From Streptomyces melanogenes (GTDB taxonomy: Bacteria; Actinomycetota; Actinomycetes; Streptomycetales; Streptomycetaceae), in assembly GCF_014649795.1 (NCBI RefSeq), contig NZ_BMTS01000034.1:1-55353 (forward strand): a stretch of DNA of 55,353 bases, written 5' to 3'. Every line of letters begins with the position of its first letter. Positions within the stretch are counted from its first letter, which is position 1. Below are positions 24,359-31,716 of the stretch, one piece after another. Position numbers and translations under genes: made by a program. Under the pieces are notes generated by a model that saw only the letters and a program-made list of their open reading frames with translations, was not told where the DNA came from and ran no database searches.

Positions 24359-25084
24359 ATGCGTGAGGTCCATGAGTTGGTCAACGTCGATGATCCTGCC
24401 TGGCCGGTCTTCCTTGAGGAGCTGTCCGGCACCGACGTTCCGGTTGAGGTGCTGCCTGGCGATGCCGAGGTAGGCCGCGCCTCCTTGCGGCAGCTTCAGG
24501 TCTCCGCCCGGTCACATCTGGGCGGGATCGTGCTGAACTGCGGCGGTCTGCTGGTGGACGGCGGATGGTTGCGGATCTTCGGAAGCCCAAGTGCCGACGC
24601 CGAGGCGCTGCCCAGCTTTGCAGGGATCAACGCGATGCCCTCGGCTTTCGATCCGGCTTGGCGGCCGGGGGCGGGTCTGGTGGTTGCGCACGATGTGCTG
24701 GGCGGGGTCTTCGCCCTCAACGGGAGCAATCCCCGTGAGGCCGGCCGACCCGGTGAGCCGGGCGAGGTCGTCTACTTCGCCCCTGACACCCTGGGATGGG
24801 AGGCGCTGGGCGCCGGCCACTCGGCCTGGCTGTCCTGGATTCTCGCCGGTGGGCTTCAGGAGTTCTACGAGACCCTGCGGTGGGACGGCTGGCGCAGTGA
24901 GGTCTCTGCGCTGAGCGGGCGGCAGGGACTGTCCTTCTTTCCACCGGTCTGGTCGGCGGAAGCCCGCCAGGACCTGCTGGCGACCAGCCGTCGCGCCGTG
25001 CCCATGGCGGAACTCCTGGGCCTGAGCCGCGACTCGAGCCGTCAGTTCGACGGCACCGACCCGGGCTTCCTCGGCGCCACATGA
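24359..25084 (+). CDS. DUF2625 family protein
   Basis: A 241-aa cytosolic protein of the DUF2625 family: an N-terminal LVNVDDPAWPVF segment, HLGGIVLNCGGLLVDGGWLRIFGSP, the LVVAHDVLGGVFALNG core, and GEVVYFAPDTLGWEALG, then a C-terminal LSFFPPVWS segment. The function of the family is unknown. ATG at 24359. It sits alone between the TPR and secreted-protein genes with no obvious operon partner. Confidence 0.8.
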   Translation: MREVHELVNVDDPAWPVFLEELSGTDVPVEVLPGDAEVGRASLRQLQVSARSHLGGIVLNCGGLLVDGGWLRIFGSPSADAEALPSFAGINAMPSAFDPAWRPGAGLVVAHDVLGGVFALNGSNPREAGRPGEPGEVVYFAPDTLGWEALGAGHSAWLSWILAGGLQEFYETLRWDGWRSEVSALSGRQGLSFFPPVWSAEARQDLLATSRRAVPMAELLGLSRDSSRQFDGTDPGFLGAT

Positions 25085-25322
25085 ACCGGCCCACTCGCCC
25101 AGAGGATGGAGGCAGCTGACCCATCCACGGCATCACCGCAACGAGGCCGAGACCCTTCACGCAGTGGCCTCGCCTTATGCGGGGCCACTGCCACGACCGC
25201 ATCCTCCCGGACACCCCCACGACCAATCAGGCCGCTGCCGGTGAGCCCCCGCAAGGACGCGAAGTCCTAGGGTTGAGTCCGGCGGGGAACTGATGGCAAG
25301 CCCTGCCGGACGACGGGTTGGG

Positions 25323-25763
25323 TTAGCCACCGACCTTGGACAACTGCTTGCAGGGGCCGTTCTGCTGGCTGCAGACGAGGAAGTACACGTCCTTCACCAT
25401 GAAGAGATCCTCATTGTCCTGCAGGACCGCTTCACCGTTGTCGTTGCCGTGCACATAGAGGGTGCGCCACGTGCTGCTGTTGCTGTTCTTGTATTTGATC
25501 TGCAGTTGGGGCCACATACCGTCGCCGTGCACCACGTCCGTGAGGACGATGTGGTTCATGTAGGCGTTGTAGTAGCCCGGCAGGAAGTCCGAGGGCTCGT
25601 AGTAGTACTCCAGGCTGGCGCAGGCGAGGGAGGTGCAGGCGGTGAAGTACCCGCCACCGGCGGCGCCGCTCTCGCCGGCGTGGGCCGGCGTTGCCGTCAT
25701 GGCCGTGACCAAGACCGCCGCGGGCGCGATGCTCGTCAGAGCTCGTAAGATCTTCTTCCGCAT
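25323..25763 (-). CDS. small secreted protein
   Basis: A 146-aa protein with a classic signal peptide (MRKKI, Ala/Val-rich core, cleavage after TPAHA). The mature part has four cysteines (FTACTSLAC near 43-48, LVC and GPC near the C-terminus), compatible with two disulfides, and is rich in Tyr/Asn/Asp. No family is recognised. The ATG at 25763 follows GGAGGGG at good spacing; longer in-frame starts lack a signal sequence at the N-terminus. Confidence 0.7.
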   Translation of the reverse strand: MRKKILRALTSIAPAAVLVTAMTATPAHAGESGAAGGGYFTACTSLACASLEYYYEPSDFLPGYYNAYMNHIVLTDVVHGDGMWPQLQIKYKNSNSSTWRTLYVHGNDNGEAVLQDNEDLFMVKDVYFLVCSQQNGPCKQLSKVGG

Positions 25764-26085
25764 ATGCCCCTCCGATGGGAATGTTGGCCACTCGCGCGCA
25801 CAGGTGTGCGCGGGTTCGTCGGCGCTTGCCGTAGGCGCCGCTAGGTTTCGCCGCTTCCCGCGGCAGAGGTCGGGCCTTGTCGAGCATGCTTTGCTTGACG
25901 GCTGGGCCGGAGTCATACGCCTCAGCAGCGGCTGCTGTGCTCCCCCGCCCCTCCTGACCTCTGACGGGCGCCCGCGTAACCGATCAGGTACACCCTGCGC
26001 CCAGCCCGGTGCGGAATTCGACTCGTTTCGACCTGTCCCGAAACGCGAGCGATGGGAAGGATCAACCGACGGCGAGGGGGATGTG
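25764..26085. other. divergent intergenic region
   Basis: A 322-bp upstream region shared by the secreted protein (minus) and the ArsR-like regulator (plus). GC-rich, with no clear palindrome or promoter I can single out. Confidence 0.5.
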
Positions 26086-27129
26086 GTGCTACGGGTTCAC
26101 TTCACTGTCGAGGACCTGGCGCAAGTACAGGTCACGGTGTTGGGGCCGCTGGCAGAAACGCAGCTGAGCCTGCGGACTGTGCAGCGACGTGACCGTGCGG
26201 CGCTGTTCCATGGCTGGCGTGCGCGTACCGGTCCGCAGATCGGCGCCGATGGGAGGGAAACAGCGCGGTTTCTCAGCTCCCCTGCCGGAGGGCTGGTCGA
26301 TCTGTTCACTCTCGTGGGCGCGGCAAGCTCTATGGACGAGGGGATAGAGCGCCTGATCAGTGCATCGGACCGGAGACTGCACACGGAGTTCTCCGTACTA
26401 CCGCGCACGAGTACGCGGCGGGCACCATGGCTGGCCCAGGCAATGAACGCCGACCCGCGGGCACTGCGAAGGATGGCCATCGCGCTACAGGGCTGCCACC
26501 GCGTGGCAGTTGACCCGTACTGGAGACGTATCCACCAGCACCTGGAGGGAGAGGTGGCACGGCGTGGACGGCTCATGGTGCAGGACGGCGTGGGGGCACT
26601 GCTGAACAGCCTGCGCCCGATGGCCGTGTGGCAGCCCCCCGTGCTGGAAATCCCGGGCTATCGGCCCCTGCTCCACCCGGAGGCCGACTTCCACGTGACG
26701 GGCCGTCCGTTCCTGCTGGCTCCGTCGGTGTTCTGCGGGCCCGTTCCCCAGCTGTTCGCCAGCCCCCAGGCCAACACGGTCCTCATGGTGTATCCGGCTC
26801 TGAGCAACCCGGTCCACGCGACTGCCCTATGGGCTTCCCCCACGGATACGCGCCAGGCCGATGCCCCGGTGCCGCCCGCTCTGTCCGCGCTCCTCGGCCG
26901 TACCAGGGCAATCGTGCTGTGTGTGATAGCCGACCATCCCGCGTGCACGACGACGCAGCTCGCGCGGCGAGCGGGCATATCACCGGCCAGCGCCAGCGAG
27001 CACGCCACCACCCTGCGCAGCGCCGGGCTGACCACCCTTACCCGGGAGCGGAAGGCCGCCCTACACACACTGACCCATCTCGGCCTCACCCTGCTGAACA
27101 CCAACGGCTCCGCTCCAGTCGGCTCCTGA
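26086..27129 (+). CDS. ArsR-like winged-helix regulator
   Basis: A 347-aa protein of the Streptomyces-type large ArsR/winged-helix family. A long N-terminal region (HFTVEDLAQVQVTVLGPLAETQLSLR at its start) is followed by a C-terminal HTH from about residue 275 (RAIVLCVIADHPACTTTQLARRAGISPASASEHATTLRSAGL). The HTH pattern is typical ArsR; the N-terminal part probably senses an unknown ligand. GTG at 26086 (or 26083) follows GGCGAGGGGG. The frame stays open far upstream but with no coding character. Confidence 0.8.
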   Translation: MLRVHFTVEDLAQVQVTVLGPLAETQLSLRTVQRRDRAALFHGWRARTGPQIGADGRETARFLSSPAGGLVDLFTLVGAASSMDEGIERLISASDRRLHTEFSVLPRTSTRRAPWLAQAMNADPRALRRMAIALQGCHRVAVDPYWRRIHQHLEGEVARRGRLMVQDGVGALLNSLRPMAVWQPPVLEIPGYRPLLHPEADFHVTGRPFLLAPSVFCGPVPQLFASPQANTVLMVYPALSNPVHATALWASPTDTRQADAPVPPALSALLGRTRAIVLCVIADHPACTTTQLARRAGISPASASEHATTLRSAGLTTLTRERKAALHTLTHLGLTLLNTNGSAPVGS

Positions 27130-27474
27130 ACGACAGACGCCAGACCTCGCAGAGGGCCAGCGCATCGGTTTCCGCCGCGCTGGACCAGCCGGACCTCCGG
27201 GTCCTCCCCCACGGCGTCCTCGGCCAGGACCAGCCACGGCTCATCGAGCCGGAGGGGGAGGTCGTGCTGTTTGGCGGACACCCCCAGGGCCGTGGTGCAA
27301 CGGCATGCCGGGAGCGGTCAGCTCACCACCAAGGAGAGTGAGCGCACGCGCGGTGATTGGTTGCAAGGTATGGCCGATTGCCAGCATGTGCCAGCCTTCC
27401 CGAACCCCGAGCAGGGGTAGGGGATTCCAACGGCCGGGCTCACCCACTGCGAGTGAGAACCTCATCACCTTCGC
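27130..27474. other. intergenic, no gene assigned
   Basis: 345 bp between two convergent genes. Short coding-like stretches occur on both strands near 27160-27300, but none shows a recognisable family or complete gene. Confidence 0.4.
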
Positions 27475-27906
27475 TCAGTGCTCTATACGGCTCCTCAAGT
27501 ACCCTTCATAGTCGATCACTTCGCAGTACAGAGTGGCAGCCAACGCTGGGTCACGCAGCAGCCGTTCGAGCCACCTCTTCGCAGTGTCCAGGGTGATGAC
27601 CCGGTCGCGCTGGCCCGCGATCATGTCGTGCAGTGCTTGTACGGCCTCCTCGCGGCACGCTCGGCCCAGGCCGGCGTAGACCGCGAGCGCCCAGGCCTGG
27701 ACCGAATCCTCGCTGTGGCGGCGGTTGAGGACCTCGCGTACTGCCCGGGCGGCTTCGTCGGCGTACCGCGGCCCCAGCCTGGCGAGGTGGTGCACGGCCG
27801 CGGCGGCGCGGCCGTAACAACCGTCGTGGACGTGCTTCACGATGAGGCGGCGCAGCTCGGGCGCGGACTCGTCGGCCCATGCGGGCCCGAGTGCGCCAAG
27901 CATCAT
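27475..27906 (-). CDS. C-terminal HEAT-like part of frameshifted NACHT protein
   Basis: The minus-strand frame encodes alpha-helical repeats (LRRLIVKHVHDGCYGRAAAAVHHLARLG, ARAVREVLNRRHSEDSVQAWALAVYAGLG) ending LRSRIEH. The same frame is open upstream to about 28120 (YDWWQQVGALWHPLVDEFLDKH, RLRALWALSDRRPQRAAVAARG). It is therefore not an independent gene with a start at 27906. It is the natural continuation of the NACHT gene at 27929-30058, separated by one frameshift. Confidence 0.7.
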   Translation of the reverse strand: MMLGALGPAWADESAPELRRLIVKHVHDGCYGRAAAAVHHLARLGPRYADEAARAVREVLNRRHSEDSVQAWALAVYAGLGRACREEAVQALHDMIAGQRDRVITLDTAKRWLERLLRDPALAATLYCEVIDYEGYLRSRIEH

Positions 27907-27928
27907 GACGGCCAGGCAGCGAAGGTCG

Positions 27929-30058
27929 TCATCGGCGGGCTCCGTGAGGAGGCCCCGGGCGGCAACGGCAGCCCTCTGTGGGCGCCTGTCGGACAGCGCC
28001 CACAGAGCCCGTAGCCGGTGCGGTCCCGGGCGGTGCGCGTGCTTGTCCAGGAACTCGTCGACGAGTGGGTGCCAGAGCGCGCCGACCTGTTGCCACCAGT
28101 CGTAATGGTCCGGTGCGTACGGGGGCGGGCAGTGTGCTCAGGAAGCGCGCGTAATGCCTGGTTTCCCCTCGCGCGCCGTCCGCCAGGAGGGCTCCGGCGA
28201 GTTTCTGACCTGCGGCTCGGTGGTCCAGCAGCCAGTCCAGCAGCTCAGCCCCGGCGGCAGGCCGGTGATGGGTGTACTGCAGCAGGACCGCACGGTCGAG
28301 ATCGTGGTGGCGCGCCTTCAGCAGCGCCTCCTCCCAGGACGGTGACGCGGGGCTGAAGGACGGCGGCAGGCGCGTGGCGAAGTACTCGGCAGCAAGGTGC
28401 TCGGCGATGCTGGCATGCACGAACTCCACCTCGGCGTCGTGTCGGCGCACGATGAGTCCGGTGCCGACGAGAGCCGCAGCGGTCTTCTCCGTCCATCCGG
28501 CCACCGAAGCCGCCAGACGTGTACCGAGGCGCTCGCCCAGCCAGTTCCACGCGGTCGTCAGCAGCGCGCCGCTGTCCTTGGTCGTCGCCTCGACGGCCAG
28601 CCGGTGCAGAAGCCCGTCGCGCAGCGCCCGCGCTGCGGCGGTGGTGTTCACGTCGGCACCCGGCTGCCAGAGCCGGTCGCCGACCCGGTCCGCGTCCTGC
28701 AGGAGCCGGCGCCACGCGGCGAGGCCGTGCGCCTCCTCGGTCCTGGCGAGGTAGGCGCGGTACTGCTCGTACAGGCGGTACCGGCTGGACGGCAAGGGGT
28801 GTTCCGGCGCGGCCTCGAAGATCATGGCCGTGATCGTGGCCAGCAGGGGGACGCGGGCCAGTTCGCGCAGACCACTGCGGGCGATCTGTGTGAGGTAGGC
28901 CCTGGCTGTGCCGGGCGCGGTCGTGCCGAGGGCGAACCAGCGTTCGGCGAAGTCCTCCAGGTCCTCCGGGTCGAACGGATCGAGCAGGTACCTTGCGAAC
29001 CCGGCCCGCCGTAGCGCGTCCATCTCGGGTACCGGTAGCGGCCGGGTCGTCACCAACAGGCGCATCGTGGTGTCCGGGGCACCGGCCAGTGCGGCGAGTT
29101 GACCGATCAGCGCGCGTCGGGATGCGGCGTCGGTGATCTCGTCGATGCCGTCCACCAGCACCAGCCAGAGGGCGGGCGGGGGCGGCCAGCCCTCGCGGCC
29201 GTTTGCCGTGTCGGCGGTCCGACAGGCGGTCACCTGCTCGAGTACCGCCGTGAGGCCACCGTCCCGTGCGAGCTGGCTTGCGGTGATGTGGAGAGGTGCG
29301 AACCCCGGCGCTGGCCTCTCGCCGTCCAGCCATCTGCGGGCCAACTCGCCGGACAGCCGCAAGGTGAGCGTCGACTTGCCTCCGCCGGGCCCGGCCACCA
29401 CGAGCAGGTGTCGCGGCTCGGTGTCGAGCACGGCCTCGATCGGCCGCAGCACAGGCGGCAACGGAGGGCTGCTGGCCTCGCGTCCGGCGTCCACCGGCGG
29501 CGACCCGTCCGTGGGGTCGGTCGGCCTCCGCAGCAGCTGACGGACGTAGACCTGCGACAGCTGCGGAAGACTGCCCTCGTACAGCGGGTACGGCAGGGCC
29601 TCGGCAGCCACGTGGTGGCGTTGCATCAGGGCGTGGACGGCCGGCGGAAGCCGTTCGCTGCCGTTCCGCTCCGACGCCGGGACGGGCCGGCGGGACGCTC
29701 CGCGCGCGGCGGCCCACCAGCCCTTCCAAACCGCCCAGTCCGGTTCGCCGTGGCGCGTCAGGCCAACGCCGGAGGGGCACCGCCCGCTCCCGCGGCGCCG
29801 GGCCCGGACCTCCAAGTCGGCCAGCACCGGCTGCAGGCGCTCCCACCGGTCGGGTACGTGATCGCCGTTCTTCCAGGCGCTGATCAGCCCGCCAGCCGCC
29901 CGCCCCTGACGCGATCTCAGACCGCTCGCCGCCGCGACCGCGTTCAGGTCCGGCTCACCGGCGGCCTGCCACAACGCCTGCATCCGTGCGGCGAACCGTG
30001 CTCGCGGCTCCTCACCGTCGCCCGCCGCCTGGAGAACCGCTGCCACGCCCACCCCCAT
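27929..30058 (-). CDS. HTH-NACHT STAND NTPase (3' end frameshifted)
   Basis: N-terminal helical region (residues 20-85) with an XRE-like sequence (LNAVAAASGLR...GLISAWKNGDHVPDRWERL), then a NACHT NTPase: Walker A AGPGGGKST at 222-230, Walker B LWLVLVDGIDE at 297-307, sensor-like RLLVTTRPLPVP, and the winged-helix/helical part with ARVPLLATITAMIF and FVHASIAEHLAAEYFA. After ARFLSTLPAPV (about residue 640) the frame turns into proline/arginine-rich nonsense. The helical-repeat sequence continues in another frame to 27475. Removing one base from the C5 run (GGGGG at 28121-28125 on the plus strand) restores an 860-aa protein. STAND proteins of this kind are inferred signal-dependent conflict or defence switches. 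Confidence 0.8.
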   Translation of the reverse strand: MGVGVAAVLQAAGDGEEPRARFAARMQALWQAAGEPDLNAVAAASGLRSRQGRAAGGLISAWKNGDHVPDRWERLQPVLADLEVRARRRGSGRCPSGVGLTRHGEPDWAVWKGWWAAARGASRRPVPASERNGSERLPPAVHALMQRHHVAAEALPYPLYEGSLPQLSQVYVRQLLRRPTDPTDGSPPVDAGREASSPPLPPVLRPIEAVLDTEPRHLLVVAGPGGGKSTLTLRLSGELARRWLDGERPAPGFAPLHITASQLARDGGLTAVLEQVTACRTADTANGREGWPPPPALWLVLVDGIDEITDAASRRALIGQLAALAGAPDTTMRLLVTTRPLPVPEMDALRRAGFARYLLDPFDPEDLEDFAERWFALGTTAPGTARAYLTQIARSGLRELARVPLLATITAMIFEAAPEHPLPSSRYRLYEQYRAYLARTEEAHGLAAWRRLLQDADRVGDRLWQPGADVNTTAAARALRDGLLHRLAVEATTKDSGALLTTAWNWLGERLGTRLAASVAGWTEKTAAALVGTGLIVRRHDAEVEFVHASIAEHLAAEYFATRLPPSFSPASPSWEEALLKARHHDLDRAVLLQYTHHRPAAGAELLDWLLDHRAAGQKLAGALLADGARGETRHYARFLSTLPAPVRTGPLRLVATGRRALAPTRRRVPGQARAPPGTAPATGSVGAVRQAPTEGCRCRPGPPHGARR

Positions 30059-30066
30059 GCGCGCCC

Positions 30067-30100
30067 ATCCGGTCCGGTCCGGACCGGATGACTCACTCTA
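30067..30100 (-). promoter_or_regulatory. NACHT gene promoter with palindromic operator
   Basis: TAGAGT (minus strand, 30095-30100) fits a -10 box. Just downstream, ATCCGGTCC (30067-30075) and GGACCGGAT (30081-30089) form a 9-bp inverted repeat around GGTCC, spanning the expected transcription start 9-30 bp before the ATG. The HTH-like N-terminus of the product could bind it. Confidence 0.5.
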
Positions 30101-30224
30101 AGGCCACGGCCTGCGCGTTCGAGGCGCACGGGACAGACGCACGGCCACGACCGCCGCACCAGCGTCTCCACTGGAAGCGGCCATCGCCTGCCTGCCCGAT
30201 TCGGGCTCGACTTCGGGAGTCGCT

Positions 30225-30443
30225 GTGTTCGCTCTGTCCTGCGCCATCTCCACCGTCCTCCCCGCCTCGGTACTGCTCGTGATCGCACTCGTACCGTGGA
30301 CCCGGCACGCGGCCCTGCTCCTGGGGCTCGTCACCGCGCTCATGACGACCCACGGCGAGCAGCGGGTACGGCTGTTCACCGCGTTCGCCCAGGCGCTGAC
30401 CCCCTCCGCAGGCGGACGGGACGGCCGTGCACGTGCCCGGTGA
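30225..30443 (+). CDS. possible small membrane protein, 72 aa
   Basis: GTG at 30225 preceded by GGGAG opens a 72-codon frame with a hydrophobic N-terminal half (ISTVLPASVLLVIALVPW and AALLLGLVTALMTT, two possible helices) and a basic tail. It lies divergent to the NACHT gene. No family is recognised; it may be a chance frame. Confidence 0.35.
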   Translation: MFALSCAISTVLPASVLLVIALVPWTRHAALLLGLVTALMTTHGEQRVRLFTAFAQALTPSAGGRDGRARAR

Positions 30444-30816
30444 CGAGGCTTGGGGGAACGGGATGAGCACGTCGGCACCATCTCTGAGCACGAGGAATCG
30501 CAACGAGCCCCACCGCGCCTGCCTGCCTGCGTGGGAGGACACGACACCGCCTGATCGCGCCCGCGCACGGCGTGCTCCCTCCGATGCGAACCGGATGCTC
30601 GGCGAGCCCCGCCAGCCCCTGCTTCAAGGAGCACGGAAATCCGTGGACGGGCCCGTCGAAGATCACGTACGGTGTGGCTTCACGCCCTGAGATGAACGGA
30701 AGGAGGCGAGTGCCGTGCAGTTCACACCTTTCCAGCGCTCCCTCTTCCACTGTCCCGGCGTGGTTGGTCAGTTCTGACCGGGAGCGCTCCAAGCAGCCTG
30801 TATCCCGGAGGAATCC
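30444..30816. other. intergenic, nothing recognised
   Basis: 373 bp upstream of the GNAT gene without a supported gene. The last 100 bp presumably carry the GNAT promoter, but no convincing -35/-10 pair was picked out. Confidence 0.4.
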
Positions 30817-31716
30817 ATGACCGATACGGTCATCCGCACGCTCACCGCGAGCGACGCTCATCTCTTCGACGCACACCCCGACCCGCTGGGCGCCCGTGAA
30901 GGCCATCGGCGTACCCGGTTCCGCCCCGACTGGAAGCGCGTCGCCCTGCGCGACGGCGAAGTCGTCGCACGCGGCGCGTGGTGGGGCGGCCCCGACGACT
31001 CCGAACCCGTCAACATCAACTGGTTCGACGTGGCCGAGGGCGAGGAGGAGGCTGGAGCCGAACTCCTGCGCTCCGCTCCCTGGCAGGTCGAACTCGAGAT
31101 CAACCTGCCCGGCGGCTGGCCGGAAAAGACCGACCTACGCGCCGCAGCCGAGGCGCGCTTCGCCGCCGCTCGCGCCGCAGGGTACGAACCCCTGGTGGAA
31201 CGCTTCCTGTATCGCTGGACCCCGGAACAGGGTCTGCCCGAGCGGCCCGGACGCCTGCGCTTCAGTACCGAACCCGACGACGCTGTGTTCTTCGACGCGC
31301 TGCGCCGCATCCACTCCGCCACCCTGGACGCCCACGCGCTGAAGGCCATCGAGGAGGGCGGCCTCGACCAGGCCGCCCAGGAGGAACTCGACTTCTTCCA
31401 CTGGTGCCCCTCCCCACGGGAGTGGTGGCAGATCGCGCGCACGCCGGAGGGTGACCTGGCCGGCATCCACATCCCGGCCCACAACCCCTCCGGCCCGACC
31501 ATCGGCTTCATCGGAGTCGTCCCGGAACAGCGCGGTCGCGGCTACGCCTACGACCTCCTCGCGGAGTGCACCCACCTCCTCGTAGAGCAGGGCGCGGAGT
31601 TCATCAGCGGTGCGACCGACCAGGGCAACTCCCCCATGGCCGCCAACTTCACCAAGGCCGGCTTCCCCGTCATCCGTGAACGCATCAACTTCCACCCGGC
31701 GGGCCAAGCAGCCTAG
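30817..31716 (+). CDS. GNAT family N-acetyltransferase
   Basis: A 299-aa protein with a C-terminal GNAT fold. The acetyl-CoA motif is GFIGVVPEQRGRGYAYDLLAE (Q-x2-G-x-G/A pattern) near 228, followed by NSPMAANFTKAGFPVIRE. The N-terminal half (ending near residue 130) is probably a degenerate second GNAT domain. Substrate unknown. ATG at 30817 follows CGGAGGA. Its stop codon overlaps that of the convergent MMPL gene. Confidence 0.88.
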   Translation: MTDTVIRTLTASDAHLFDAHPDPLGAREGHRRTRFRPDWKRVALRDGEVVARGAWWGGPDDSEPVNINWFDVAEGEEEAGAELLRSAPWQVELEINLPGGWPEKTDLRAAAEARFAAARAAGYEPLVERFLYRWTPEQGLPERPGRLRFSTEPDDAVFFDALRRIHSATLDAHALKAIEEGGLDQAAQEELDFFHWCPSPREWWQIARTPEGDLAGIHIPAHNPSGPTIGFIGVVPEQRGRGYAYDLLAECTHLLVEQGAEFISGATDQGNSPMAANFTKAGFPVIRERINFHPAGQAA

